The notes under the pieces: generated by a model
Seen by the model: only the letters and a program-made list of their open reading frames with translations
The model's database searches: none
Told to the model about the DNA's origin: nothing
In this document: positions 27,070 to 37,170 of the stretch, piece by piece
How positions within the stretch are numbered: the first letter of the stretch is position 1
Layout: the number at the start of each line of letters is the position of its first letter
Position numbers and translations under genes: made by a program
Origin: Prodigiosinella aquatilis
GTDB lineage: Bacteria > Pseudomonadota > Gammaproteobacteria > Enterobacterales > Enterobacteriaceae
Assembly (NCBI GenBank): GCA_030388725.1
Contig: CP128857.1
Location: 2,728,001 to 2,792,000, forward strand
Direction: 5' to 3'
Length of the DNA stretch: 64,000 nucleotides

Positions 27070-29613
27070 TTAATTTTTAATCACCGGCACAGGTAAACTT
27101 CGATAGTAATTGCTCCAGGCGGCATAATGCTCTGGTTGCTGCCAGACACGATAGTGCAAACGGGACAATGTAACCGGATCACTGATTAATGCTAATCGTT
27201 GGTTATTATCAATCTGTTGTGGCTTTTGAGCCAATGCATCGGCTACACGCTGTTCACGTATATTTTCAATCGGCTGACTGAACCGATGCCGAGCAGTTGC
27301 CATAGCACTAGACAATGCATTAATCGACGGATCGAACACCGCATGCATAAATCCGTTGTCCAATTTACCATCACGATTTAGACGAAAATATTTATCCGTC
27401 GCTACCAGCTCACACGGCGGATCATACTCTTCGGGGATCAATAATAAACCTGAACGCTTGCAGCTCAGTCCCAGATTCGCACGGCTAGAAAGCACAGACA
27501 CCCACGGAGACAAGATCAAAGAAAAAACAATAGGTGACAGCCACCAGAGGAAGCGTAGATCCAGCCAAGCCATACCAATCGCCCATACCAGCCCAATGAT
27601 TAGCTGGGAGCCATGACGAACAAATGCCTCACTCCAGGGAGTGGCATCATCATCACGCTGAGGTGATTTCCACTGTACAGACCAACCAAGAAATGCACTG
27701 ATAACAAAAACGGTATGGAACAACATCCGAACTGGTGCCAATAATACGGAAAACAGCATTTCTACCAATAGCGAAATAAACACCCGGAATATGCCACCAT
27801 AAGCCTTTGCCCCTTTTGCGCACACCAACATCACACTCAGCAACTTGGGTAAGAACAGCAAAACCAACGTGGTTGAAAACAAGGCAATTGCTAGCTCTGG
27901 ACGCCACTGAGGCCAAACTGGGAACAATTGCCTCGGTTGCAGGAAGTACTGTGGCTCCATCAAAGTATGTACTACCTGTAAAGCAGTCGACAATACCAAA
28001 AACATAAACCACAGTGGTGCTGACAGATAAGACATTACGCCAGTCAGGAATACCGCACGATGCACAGGATGCATTCCCTTCACCAAAAACAAGCGGAAAT
28101 TCATTAAATTACCGTGACACCAACGTCGGTCACGTTTTAGTTCATCCAATAAATTAGGTGGTAACTCCTCGTAACTGCCAGGCAGATCATAAGCGATCCA
28201 TACCCCCCAGCCAGCCCGACGCATCAACGCCGCTTCAACAAAATCATGAGAAAGTATAGAACCGGCAAAAGAACCCTCCCCAGGCAAAGGAGCCAATGCA
28301 CAATGCTCAATGAAAGGTTTCAGGCGGATAATGGCATTGTGACCCCAATAATGAGACTCACCCAACTGCCAGAAATGCAGACCGGCGGTAAACAACGGTC
28401 CATAAACCCGGGTGGCAAACTGCTGGCAACGAGCATAAAGGGTATCCATACCGGACGCTCTTGGTGAGGACTGAATAATACCAGCGTTAGGATTAGCCTC
28501 CATCAAACGGACAAGCGACGTCAAACATTCGCCACTCATCACACTGTCTGCATCCAGTACCACTATGTAGCTGTACTGCGTTCCCCAACGACGGCAGAAA
28601 TCATCAATATTGCCACTCTTGCGTTTAACACGTCGATGGCGGCGACGATAGAAAATACGCCCGGCCCCTCCAACTTTCTGGCACAAATCCATCCAGGCTT
28701 TTTGCTCTGCAATACAGATATCTGCATCATTGCTATCACTCAGGACATAGATATCAAAATAGTCGAGCTGCCCGGTTGCTTCCACTGACTCATAAGTCGC
28801 ACGCAGACCAGCAAAAACACGGTCCACATCTTCATTACAAATCGGCATGATCAGTGCAGTACGATGTTCGGGATTCAAAGGCTCATTGCCAACAATAGTC
28901 GAAGAAATACTGTACTTATCCTTCCCAATAAGTAGTTGCAAAAATCCCATCAGCGCTGTCCAGAATCCGGCAGAAACCCAACAGAACAAGATTGCAAACA
29001 GAATCAAAATCCCGCTCTGCAGCATATAAGGAAGGAGTTGTACTACTATCTGAAACCACCCCTGATGTATCATTTCAGAGGGGTCAATAAGTGCCCACCC
29101 TTGATAAGGTAGAATCGTTTTCATATACCAAGTGGCAATGGCTGTCTGAAATAAAGTTAATATCAACAGAATATAGCGACGAATAGTTCCAACCATACGC
29201 CATCTGCTTTCATACACTGTCTCCTCTGAGTGATGGCGGGGTGGTTTGGCTCGACCAAGCAAACCATCCCACCAGCGTACCAACGGGTTGGTTTGCCATG
29301 CATCAGGAAACATCGACGTACGAGTAATCACTGGCATCGCCTGTAACGCCGTACGGCCTTCTTTGTCTTTGCTTATCTGTTTACCTTCGTTTAACCCGTC
29401 AGGCCAGGCAATTTCAAGGCGTGCCTGCACTGATGCAAGAGCGACATCATCGCCTGAAAAGGTATTGACGGCCGTCCTATCAGACAATGCCTGATGGATC
29501 GCCGACTGGTCTTGGATATCTGCCCGCGATAATCTTTCACGCAGGACACCCGCTTGCTCAGCAGACAAAGGGAGTTTATCGATATAATCGAAGGAAGAAG
29601 TTGACTTATTCAT
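27070..29613 (-). CDS. opgH: Glucans biosynthesis glucosyltransferase OpgH
   Basis: Inner-membrane family-2 glycosyltransferase that makes the beta-1,2 glucan backbone of osmoregulated periplasmic glucans from UDP-glucose. The 847 residues comprise an N-terminal cytoplasmic region, two membrane segments (about 145-215), the catalytic domain with LDADSVMSG (about 350) and RRWCHGN, and then several C-terminal membrane segments. It overlaps opgG by eight bases, implying coupling. In enteric plant pathogens this pathway matters for virulence. Confidence 0.96.
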   Translation of the reverse strand: MNKSTSSFDYIDKLPLSAEQAGVLRERLSRADIQDQSAIHQALSDRTAVNTFSGDDVALASVQARLEIAWPDGLNEGKQISKDKEGRTALQAMPVITRTSMFPDAWQTNPLVRWWDGLLGRAKPPRHHSEETVYESRWRMVGTIRRYILLILTLFQTAIATWYMKTILPYQGWALIDPSEMIHQGWFQIVVQLLPYMLQSGILILFAILFCWVSAGFWTALMGFLQLLIGKDKYSISSTIVGNEPLNPEHRTALIMPICNEDVDRVFAGLRATYESVEATGQLDYFDIYVLSDSNDADICIAEQKAWMDLCQKVGGAGRIFYRRRHRRVKRKSGNIDDFCRRWGTQYSYIVVLDADSVMSGECLTSLVRLMEANPNAGIIQSSPRASGMDTLYARCQQFATRVYGPLFTAGLHFWQLGESHYWGHNAIIRLKPFIEHCALAPLPGEGSFAGSILSHDFVEAALMRRAGWGVWIAYDLPGSYEELPPNLLDELKRDRRWCHGNLMNFRLFLVKGMHPVHRAVFLTGVMSYLSAPLWFMFLVLSTALQVVHTLMEPQYFLQPRQLFPVWPQWRPELAIALFSTTLVLLFLPKLLSVMLVCAKGAKAYGGIFRVFISLLVEMLFSVLLAPVRMLFHTVFVISAFLGWSVQWKSPQRDDDATPWSEAFVRHGSQLIIGLVWAIGMAWLDLRFLWWLSPIVFSLILSPWVSVLSSRANLGLSCKRSGLLLIPEEYDPPCELVATDKYFRLNRDGKLDNGFMHAVFDPSINALSSAMATARHRFSQPIENIREQRVADALAQKPQQIDNNQRLALISDPVTLSRLHYRVWQQPEHYAAWSNYYRSLPVPVIKN

Positions 29614-31174
29614 TAGCAGGCAACTGATAGCTCCAGGTTTCAGTTAATGTCTTATCACCATTAACTAATGCTGCTCTCATTTCTGTTGGCTGTTTATTGT
29701 CCTTGACGCGTAAACGTAGTGTCAAACGCCAACCATGAGTGACCGGATTATAACGTACACTGTCTTCTACAATTTCACCGTTAGCGCCGATACTCACTTG
29801 TGGAGTAACGGGAGTAGCCGGGTCCATTTTTGCCATTTCCGGTCCGACAAAATCCACCAGGAAAGCAGTGGTTCCATCTGGTTGACGAATCAGGTTAGAC
29901 TGTTTTACATCACCGGTTGAGCGCATCGTTCGCTTAACGTAGGCAATACCAGGGGTATGCAGTTGGTCTTCATCGCTGGTAAAGCGCAAACGGTATTTCA
30001 TATCCAGTGGCTTGCCTTTTTCCGGCAATACATCGGGTGTCCAAAACGCGACGATATTATCATTAGTCTCATCAGACGTCGGTATTTCTACCAATTCAAC
30101 CTTACCCTTACCCCAATCTCCTAAAGGCTCAACCCAACCACTCGGACGCAGATCATAACGATCGTCAAGATCTTCGTAAGACGAGAAATTACGACCACGT
30201 TGCAACAGGCCAAAACCTTTCGGACTTTCTATAGTATAGGTACTAACAGCAAGATGTTTCGGGTTATTCAATGGGCGCCAAATCCACTCACCATTGCCCG
30301 CGTGAATAGATAAACCGTCTGAATCGTGCAGCTCTGGACGATAATTCAACGTTGGCGAAGGTTGATTCGCACCAAAGAGATACATGCTGGTAAGCGGAGC
30401 AATACCTAGCTTACCCACCTTATCTCGCAGATAAATTCGCGCTTCCACATTTACAACAGTGTCACGTCCCGGATATACAACGAAACGATAAGCCCCTGTA
30501 GAGCGTGGCGAATCTAACAACGCATAAATGACTAAATGGTTGTCATTCGGTTTTGGACGCTCAATCCAGAACTCACGAAAACGAGGAAATTCTTCACCAG
30601 AAGGCAGTGCAGTATCAATTGCCAGACCACGTGCAGACAGACCATACACCTGACCTTTACCGACGACCCGGAAATAGCTTGCTCCGAGCATGCTAACAAT
30701 TTCATCGTACTTATCAGCCTTGTTAATAGGATAAAGTACTTTGAATCCGGCAAAACCCAGATTTTTCACTGTTTCAGGATCATGATTTACAGAACCGAAA
30801 TCAAAATAGTCTGGGGAATATTTGATCTCGTTTACACTAGTAGCCGTAACCTCGTTGATCTTAACAGGCAGGTCGAAATACATCCCCTGATGATAGAATT
30901 GCAGTTTGAACGGTGTTTTGGCTGCATTCCAGTATGATTTATCTTGCTTGAAACGAATTTGCTGATAGTCAGCAAATTTCATATCATGAAATTGTGTAGG
31001 AAGATTACTTTTCGGCGCTTCAAAACCTTTTGCGGCCAGTTTCTCAGCCTGCTGGGCAACATCATCAATAGAAAATGCCCAGACGGGTAAAGAAGTCAAA
31101 GACAACATAACCACTGCTGAAAGCCAGCGAAGGTTTGCCACTCGCTGTTTAACCCTAAAATTATTAACCAGCAC
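29606..31174 (-). CDS. opgG: Glucans biosynthesis protein OpgG
   Basis: Periplasmic partner of OpgH needed for branching and release of periplasmic glucans. The 522 residues start at a GTG (31172-31174) close to GGGGGAG. A signal peptide (about 1-33, cleaved after PVWA) is followed by FSIDDVAQQA as in E. coli. Downstream is the beta-sandwich OpgG domain with conserved stretches GQVYGLSARGLAIDTALPSGEEFPRF in shortened form (GQVYGLSARG, LPSGEEFPRF). First gene of the opgGH operon. Confidence 0.95.
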   Translation of the reverse strand: MLVNNFRVKQRVANLRWLSAVVMLSLTSLPVWAFSIDDVAQQAEKLAAKGFEAPKSNLPTQFHDMKFADYQQIRFKQDKSYWNAAKTPFKLQFYHQGMYFDLPVKINEVTATSVNEIKYSPDYFDFGSVNHDPETVKNLGFAGFKVLYPINKADKYDEIVSMLGASYFRVVGKGQVYGLSARGLAIDTALPSGEEFPRFREFWIERPKPNDNHLVIYALLDSPRSTGAYRFVVYPGRDTVVNVEARIYLRDKVGKLGIAPLTSMYLFGANQPSPTLNYRPELHDSDGLSIHAGNGEWIWRPLNNPKHLAVSTYTIESPKGFGLLQRGRNFSSYEDLDDRYDLRPSGWVEPLGDWGKGKVELVEIPTSDETNDNIVAFWTPDVLPEKGKPLDMKYRLRFTSDEDQLHTPGIAYVKRTMRSTGDVKQSNLIRQPDGTTAFLVDFVGPEMAKMDPATPVTPQVSIGANGEIVEDSVRYNPVTHGWRLTLRLRVKDNKQPTEMRAALVNGDKTLTETWSYQLPANE

Positions 31175-31981
31175 ATCTCCCCCTGTATCTGTGCTTAAAT
31201 CAACTAAAATCCATATTAATGGATAAGTTAGCCTTCCGACAACTTCATAAAGACACGGTCTATCATAATAGGTCAGTGTTTAGACAACAGACATCTTTAT
31301 AAGACAATAAACGGCTTTTTTATAGCAAAACACCGATCGACCTATTGCACCGGCAAGAAATCATTTAGGTCTTCAATAATTCCAGTGCATTGTCACCTCA
31401 ATACCCAGTCCGGTTATTGCTCTATGCATGGCTATTACCATAACGGATACTAACTAGGATATTCCTAAGAATAGTCCTTTGACACAGAAAGAAGCTGATT
31501 GTCCTCTTCCACACTACAGGTAGCAAGTGCTTCCCTCTAATCACTCGAATAGACATGTTTTTTTGAAAAATTCACCACGGAATTTCACATCAAATCACAG
31601 AGGGAGAACATTCCCATAACCTCACTATCATGATTCAGGTAATGTTCATTGTCTCCTGATAAGTTAAGTATGTCTTCAATTATACCGGCAACATTTTCCG
31701 GCCTGGCTGGATTATATTCATCGGGGCTCAATAGACTGGTAGAATATACACCTGTCGTTTTCTTCCCAGATAGCTTCGCATCCGAAGCGCAAGAAAGCAG
31801 TTCATCAGTCGCCGATTATCAAGAGAAGTAATCTATGGTGTTGGCATGCATGGAATCAGGTTAATCTGTCCTCAATGGGCAGGGTCGAATGTTTCACAGC
31901 TGTGGTCAATTCCAGAATGGAAACGCACAAACCGTCATGGCGACCACGACGGTTTTCAGCGTAAAAATCATGTTAGTGATA
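31175..31981. other. opgG upstream region
   Basis: 807 bases between opgG and the chemoreceptor gene. It must contain the opgGH promoter. A 60-codon frame at 31649-31831 starts with TTG, lacks a ribosome site and matches nothing, so I do not call it. A weak inverted repeat (ACCGTC...GACGGT, about 31929-31957) follows the chemoreceptor gene but lacks a T run. Confidence 0.5.
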
Positions 31982-33652
31982 TCAGAACGTTGCCCAATCG
32001 GCCATATCCTCTGTAATCTTCTTTCCTTTTACATCGGGTAAATCCGTAACTAATGCCGATTGGTTATTTTCCGAGACATATTTGCTTTCACCATACTGCA
32101 CATGAAATGTGCCGAGTTTGAAAACACTGACCATTCTAGTCAGATTCTGCGCTTGATCCTGTAATGAACGAGCAGCAGCGGCAGATTCTTCAACTAGTGC
32201 CGCATTCTGTTGGGTTGTGGTATCAATCTGTCCAACCGCCAGATTAATTTGATTAATACCATCACTCTGTTCATGACTTGCCTGGGCAATCTCATTGATT
32301 ATGCCGTTCACATTTTGGACATTCTGAATCACTGACCCCATAGTTAATTCCGTGTTTTCAACTAGAGACATGCCATCCAGAACTTTTTCCACTGAGTCGT
32401 CGATGAGTTCTTTAATTTCTTTTGCTGCTGTTGCACTACGCTGCGCCAACGCACGAACCTCACTGGCCACTACGGCAAAACCTCTGCCCTGCTCACCCGC
32501 CCTTGCCGCTTCAACTGCAGCATTCAACGCCAAAATATTGGTCTGGAAGGCGATGCTGTCAATAACACCGATGATTTCTGCCATCCGTTGAGATGAATCT
32601 TTAATCTCATGCATCTCCCGCGTCACACTTACCATCATCTCACCACTTTTCTCCACGGTTTCAGAAGCCTCACTAGCAAGCGATGTTGCATGTGACGTAT
32701 TGTCAGCGGTATTTTTAATAGTCGAGGTCAGTTGCTCGATAGATGCTGCAGTTTCCTCCAGAGAACTAGCCTGCTCTTCCGTTCTGGCAGAAAGATCCTG
32801 GTTACCGGCAGCGATTTGTGAAGCTGCAGTGGAAATCATTTCAGCCCCATCTCGAACCTGACTGACAATCTGACGCAGACTCGCATTCATATTGTTGAGT
32901 GCCCGCAACAACATACCTGTTTCATCCTTACGCTCAGTTTTTATTTCAGAAGAAAGATCTCCTTTCGCCACTTTTTCAGCAATCAACAATGCTTCCTGTA
33001 ATGGATGAGTAACACTACGAGTCATCAACCACGCAATGAGTACACCGACAACAACACTGCTTAGAAATACCGAAATCAGCAATAAACGAGCTTCAAAATA
33101 ACTTTTTTTCACCTCATTTTTTGCCTCAACCATTTGGTCATCTTGATAGTCAACAAACTCTGAAACCTTATTTTTATATTTACTTTGAATCGTTAGTGCG
33201 ACATTCAACAACTCCGAAACTGCTTCATCTTTATGGCCACGCTTTACCAACGCCATGATTTTATCGCCAGAGATCATATATTCTTTGCGAATTCTCTGAA
33301 TTTCATTAAGCAAATCAACGGATTTTTTGTCGTGAACTGACTTTTCAAGATCACTAAGTACTGTAGTGATAGTGGCAGAGTGCCCCTTGATTTCCTCCAG
33401 TTTACGGGTGATATCAGCTTCGGAGTTGAGGAAAAGGATAACCTGTTGTCCCATTAGTGCATTATTCAACTCCTCAATTAATTGATTACCTTTGGCTGTG
33501 AGCGGGTAAATTTCTGAAACCGTACTATCCATTTTTTTATTGAAATCGCTCATATTAAATAATGCCACCCCTCCAGCGATCAATAACATGAATATCAAGA
33601 AAAAGAACCCAATAGCCAGGCGATAACCTATGCGTAAATTAGAAAAACTCAT
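31982..33652 (-). CDS. Methyl-accepting chemotaxis protein with four-helix-bundle sensor
   Basis: Transmembrane chemoreceptor of 556 residues. Order: membrane segment 1 (about 11-33), periplasmic four-helix-bundle (4HB_MCP-type) sensor (34-188), membrane segment 2 (189-212), HAMP (213-266), and a cytoplasmic signalling coiled coil with the hairpin tip EAARAGEQGRGFAVVASEVR. The last residues (DWATF) fit the x-W-x-x-F tether that binds CheR and CheB, so this is a major-type receptor. The ligand cannot be predicted. It is a single gene. Confidence 0.92.
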   Translation of the reverse strand: MSFSNLRIGYRLAIGFFFLIFMLLIAGGVALFNMSDFNKKMDSTVSEIYPLTAKGNQLIEELNNALMGQQVILFLNSEADITRKLEEIKGHSATITTVLSDLEKSVHDKKSVDLLNEIQRIRKEYMISGDKIMALVKRGHKDEAVSELLNVALTIQSKYKNKVSEFVDYQDDQMVEAKNEVKKSYFEARLLLISVFLSSVVVGVLIAWLMTRSVTHPLQEALLIAEKVAKGDLSSEIKTERKDETGMLLRALNNMNASLRQIVSQVRDGAEMISTAASQIAAGNQDLSARTEEQASSLEETAASIEQLTSTIKNTADNTSHATSLASEASETVEKSGEMMVSVTREMHEIKDSSQRMAEIIGVIDSIAFQTNILALNAAVEAARAGEQGRGFAVVASEVRALAQRSATAAKEIKELIDDSVEKVLDGMSLVENTELTMGSVIQNVQNVNGIINEIAQASHEQSDGINQINLAVGQIDTTTQQNAALVEESAAAARSLQDQAQNLTRMVSVFKLGTFHVQYGESKYVSENNQSALVTDLPDVKGKKITEDMADWATF

Positions 33653-34310
33653 ATAAATCCCCTTTGAACTTCAATCCTATTATTAACAATCCAGTAAAAT
33701 AAAAATTGCTACTATTATTGAATAATATGCTTATCCAGGATCCTACCTTGTGGATTTAATTTCCTTTAGTAGAAAGATTATCAATGTCATGTAATATTTG
33801 AGACTATTATTTTTGAGCTGGCGCAGTAAACATTTCCATAATAGAAAAACAGAATAATTGACAAAAACAGTTTTGTTCACAGAAAATCAAGTCAGGTTGG
33901 CAGTCGCCGATGTGATAATTTTTTTGATAAAAATCAAAGAATGGACATATCCAATGCAACTATCTGTTATTTCCCACATAGAAAAAATCATTTTCATCCT
34001 CCTTGAATCAATTGCAGTGAGATATCGTAAACGATGTTGTGCCTTCTCTGCAACCAGACCAGATCAGTGTTGCAAAGATAATGCCTGGTATTAATTTTTG
34101 TACGGTTTTTACTAGATCAGTAAGTTATCGAAAGAGCACTAACGTTGGTTTGATAGCGGTTACGTATTCTACGTATTAAAATTCTTAAAAGTTAATCGTG
34201 TTAATAGTAAAATTTTCATCAAACAAATGTTTTTATGTATCATTTAGATAACGTCCTTGTCTTCTCATCCGTTTATTAAGCTACGAACCACCCGTCACAG
34301 GTTTAATCCA
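33653..34310. other. AT-rich intergenic stretch upstream of the chemoreceptor
   Basis: 658 bases without a convincing gene. I searched for a sigma-28 (TAAAGTTT-N11-GCCGATAA) site ahead of the chemoreceptor and did not find a good match. Confidence 0.45.
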
Positions 34311-34586
34311 TTAATCCCCAGAACAGAGAGATGGTGCAATTTCTTCTTGCCAATGTACTTCACATTCCATGCGGGCATTCGGTACAAAATTTGATTTTAG
34401 TGGTAAATATGAATTCTCCATTACCCACATCATTATACTATTGTCATGGACAGCTATCGTTTTTTGTACATAGATGATGGCAAAATAACCACCTTTCATC
34501 TCATGTTTATAGATTTCATAGCGATGAACCCCAGCTTGACCGGTTGCACCAAACAGTAACGTTTCTTTTAGTGTACCCATGAGCAT
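34311..34586 (-). CDS. Unrecognised 91-residue protein
   Basis: I do not recognise this gene. The start at 34586 is preceded by AGGGA with a good seven-base spacing, which supports translation. The protein has no membrane segment or signal peptide and no cysteine motif. The middle (GGYFAIIYVQKTIAVHDNSIMMWVMENS) looks like beta-strands. Neighbours on both sides are also small or unrecognised, so context gives no function. Confidence 0.5.
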   Translation of the reverse strand: MLMGTLKETLLFGATGQAGVHRYEIYKHEMKGGYFAIIYVQKTIAVHDNSIMMWVMENSYLPLKSNFVPNARMECEVHWQEEIAPSLCSGD

Positions 34587-34732
34587 GTTTATTCCCTGTC
34601 AGATAAATCAGCCTATAGGTAGTCTATCGGCACAAAGCGAAGATATTTTATCGACCTTGTTCACATTCTAGGGATTCACAGATTTAGAGCATGCTATATC
34701 AGAACGTGATACAGCATGCATTCAGGAAGGCA

Positions 34733-35005
34733 TTACTTTTTTTTGGAGGCGCTTTTAGGCTTTTCTTTCAGCAACTGACGTAATTTTTTAATCTCTTTGG
34801 CTGTAAGAGGTAACTCTGCCATTTCTTCGGTATTTTGGTTATCGATAACATCAACATCACTGGAATGGACATCAGTATCAAAACTTTTCAGCAACCGATT
34901 GCTTACCTCAGTACTGATCGAAACCTGATTCTCCAGCGCAGCTACTTTAATCTTCTCTTTCAGACTCAAGGGAATCTTTAACGACAAACTTGATATCTCA
35001 CTCAT
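34733..35005 (-). CDS. Ribbon-helix-helix-like small protein
   Basis: A 90-residue protein starting at 35005 (AAAGG five to nine bases upstream); a longer reading from 35038 has no ribosome site. The N-terminus (SLSLKIPLSLKEKIKVAALENQVSISTEVSNRLLKSF) has the strand-helix-helix pattern of Arc/MetJ-type DNA-binding proteins. An acidic linker follows, then a Lys-rich tail (KEIKKLRQLLKEKPKSASKKK). Such proteins are often repressors or antitoxins. No toxin gene adjoins it directly. Confidence 0.55.
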   Translation of the reverse strand: MSEISSLSLKIPLSLKEKIKVAALENQVSISTEVSNRLLKSFDTDVHSSDVDVIDNQNTEEMAELPLTAKEIKKLRQLLKEKPKSASKKK

Positions 35006-35038
35006 TTTATTACCTTTATCACAGAGATAAAGACCCAA

Positions 35039-35687
35039 ACTATGCTACTCTCTTTATGATGTCCATAGGAGAACAAAAAATTAATATTTTTGTCATAAAT
35101 ATGACTTAAACACCTACTGTCGCTGCATTATGAACATGTTACACATACTACTGGTTAACGAGTGGATTGGGCATTTCCTGTCTCCACTGTGTGATCTTTT
35201 TCCCGGTTACCTCCTTTTTGTAATAAATAGAGGCACTACCCACCTTGTCTATCCCATACACAGCGCTTTTCACAACGACAACCAACCACTGCTGGTGATA
35301 TTAAACGGACAAGGGAGTTTCCTGAATAGGCTGAGATTGATGACCAAATAACTTTTTCTTTGACATGCCCATCAGAAACAATGATGCCGTTAGCGTTAAC
35401 ATTATTCAGCAACAATAGTCAGACACTGATGAATAAAGCAACAAACAGTGATGCCATAATCTATCCTTAATATTGATAGCATATGCAAATCTTTATAGGG
35501 GTCCACTTACATGGGAAAGTATATTCACACAAAGCAGATGCTGGCTTATCCAGACTAGACTTATCACTATGGTTTGCTAACCATCCTGACGACGTGTTTG
35601 GAACAGTCGGGAATGACAAGTTAACTTATTGATAATTAAATACTAATATTTTATAATAATTGTACTCTATATACTAAGGAAAGAAAT
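35039..35687. other. Intergenic stretch ahead of the small membrane toxin
   Basis: 649 bases. A 73-codon frame at 35130-35351 has no ribosome site and no recognisable similarity, so I leave it out. No GhoS-like antitoxin is visible here on either strand. Confidence 0.45.
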
Positions 35688-35873
35688 GTGTTGCATCATA
35701 ACCTATGGGAAATCATGGAATATGTTTATTTCATTGGCCTTGTGGTTTCAATGTTATTTACCTTTCTAATGAGTCGTGATAATTCCTTGTTTATCCGTTT
35801 CCTGGCAGCGTTGATAATAGGCCTGACATGGCCATTAAGTTTTCCTGTGGTGTTGGTTTTTTCATTTTTTTAA
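35688..35873 (+). CDS. GhoT/OrtT-family small membrane toxin
   Basis: A 61-residue two-segment membrane protein. The C-terminal half, RFLAALIIGLTWPLSFPVVLVF, shortened here to IGLTWPLSFPVVLVFSFF, matches the signature of E. coli GhoT and OrtT (VGxTWPMSxPVALLFSLF). FLMSRDNSLFIRFL corresponds to their FISHEKTHIRLL segment. GTG at 35688 is preceded by AAGGA with seven bases' spacing and gives a length close to GhoT (57); ATG at 35715 would give 52. These toxins damage membrane potential. No antitoxin gene adjoins, which fits OrtT-like orphan members. Confidence 0.75.
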   Translation: MLHHNLWEIMEYVYFIGLVVSMLFTFLMSRDNSLFIRFLAALIIGLTWPLSFPVVLVFSFF

Positions 35874-35981
35874 TTATTATTAGTTAATAAATTAACTAAT
35901 ATTTCCTTGTATAATGCATGACTTGCCACAATCGTCGTATCATGCCATCGTCCTCATGTGATTAATGATTAAAGGCTTCAG

Positions 35982-36530
35982 ATGAGCAAAATCCTGATTA
36001 GCGCCTGCCTGGCAGGATTTCCGGTCCGTTATAATGGGTCTGATAAAAAAATGGTGTCGGAATACCTGGATATCTGGCGCAAAGAAAACCGGCTGGTTAC
36101 TTTTTGCCCAGAGCTGGCAGCAGGATTCCCCACACCTCGACCTTCAGCAGAAATTATTCCCTCCTTATCAGGACGAGCTGTTATTACACAGGGTGCTCGA
36201 GTAATCGAACCCTCTGGTGAGGATGTCACAGAAAAGTACATTCTCGGTGCCTGGTTGACACTGAAAATGGCCAAAGAGCATGGTTGTCGTTTCGCATTGC
36301 TGACAGAGGGGAGTCCTTCTTGCGGAAGCCAGAGAGTATACAACGGCCAATTTAATGGGCAGACAATGGCTGGTTATGGCGTAGTAGCCGAGCTTCTTCT
36401 GATTCATGGTATTGAGGTGTTTGCAGAGCATAATATAAGCGCATTAGTACAACGAGTGTCAGAGGATGATCAGCAAAACCAGGAAGGTGTGAGAGAAAGG
36501 AGCCGCATCACGCCTTATTATTCAGAATAG
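35982..36530 (+). CDS. DUF523 family protein
   Basis: A 182-residue protein of the DUF523 family. The hallmarks are the N-terminal Cys motif ILISACLAGFPVRYNG, FCPELAAGFPTPRP near residue 46, and LTEGSPSCGS near 108, which include conserved cysteines. The function is unknown for the family. Its 3' end overlaps the 3' end of matP on the other strand by 23 bases. Confidence 0.85.
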   Translation: MSKILISACLAGFPVRYNGSDKKMVSEYLDIWRKENRLVTFCPELAAGFPTPRPSAEIIPSLSGRAVITQGARVIEPSGEDVTEKYILGAWLTLKMAKEHGCRFALLTEGSPSCGSQRVYNGQFNGQTMAGYGVVAELLLIHGIEVFAEHNISALVQRVSEDDQQNQEGVRERSRITPYYSE

Positions 36531-36963
36531 CCTGCAAATCTTGTTTGAGTAGCGACATCTGACTGGCATATTTCTCCTTATGTTCAGCATCCTCAATCAA
36601 TTGCACAATGGTTTCAGAAAGTGTACAGCCACGCCGATGCGCCAGTCCCGCCAAACGCTGCCAGACCAGATATTCCAGATCGATAGATTTTTTGCGCGTG
36701 TTCTGATGTTCGGCATTAAAATGGCGTTTGCGCCGGGCACGAATGGTTTGTTTCATCCGGTTTGCCAATGCCGGGTTCATGTCTTGTTCAATCCACTGCA
36801 ACACTTTTATTGGTTGACTCTCCATGTTCAATAATGCATTCACTGCTTCTTCCGCAGCACTCTGCTCCAAAAAACGTGTTATTGGCTCACCTTCACGGTG
36901 TTTCTTCACCAGATATTTCCATTTCCAACCACACTCAAGATTTTCTAATTGCTGATATTTCAT
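36508..36963 (-). CDS. matP: Macrodomain Ter protein MatP
   Basis: DNA-binding protein that organises the chromosome terminus by binding matS sites. It begins MKYQQLENLECGWKWKYLVKKHREGEP as in E. coli (an extra Met one codon upstream is possible). The middle TIRARRKRHFNAEHQNTRKK and the ribbon-helix-helix segment (LSETIVQLIEDAEHKEKYA) are conserved. 151 residues. No matS site (GTGACRNYGTCAC) was noticed in the window. It is divergent from ycbZ. Confidence 0.96.
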   Translation of the reverse strand: MKYQQLENLECGWKWKYLVKKHREGEPITRFLEQSAAEEAVNALLNMESQPIKVLQWIEQDMNPALANRMKQTIRARRKRHFNAEHQNTRKKSIDLEYLVWQRLAGLAHRRGCTLSETIVQLIEDAEHKEKYASQMSLLKQDLQAILNNKA

Positions 36964-37170
36964 CATAAATTCTTCAGTGACCGTGTAACGTAACCCATTG
37001 TTCTTTCATTGTTGCCTGAGTTTCCTTTTCAAGCAACTTTTTGCTGATTATTTTTCACACGATATCATCACAACGTGAATCAACTGATGAATCGTTCAAC
37101 TCTGCTCATGTGCAGCTGGCATTATTCTTGTATAATTGCGGTTTTCCTTCAGACGGTTATATTAGACACT

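Noticed and set aside
31649..31831. 60-codon plus-strand frame upstream of opgG
   Set aside because: Starts at TTG without ribosome site, low-complexity Ser-rich product and no recognisable family.
35130..35351. 73-codon plus-strand frame ahead of the GhoT-like gene, considered as an antitoxin
   Set aside because: No ribosome site and no resemblance to GhoS or another antitoxin.
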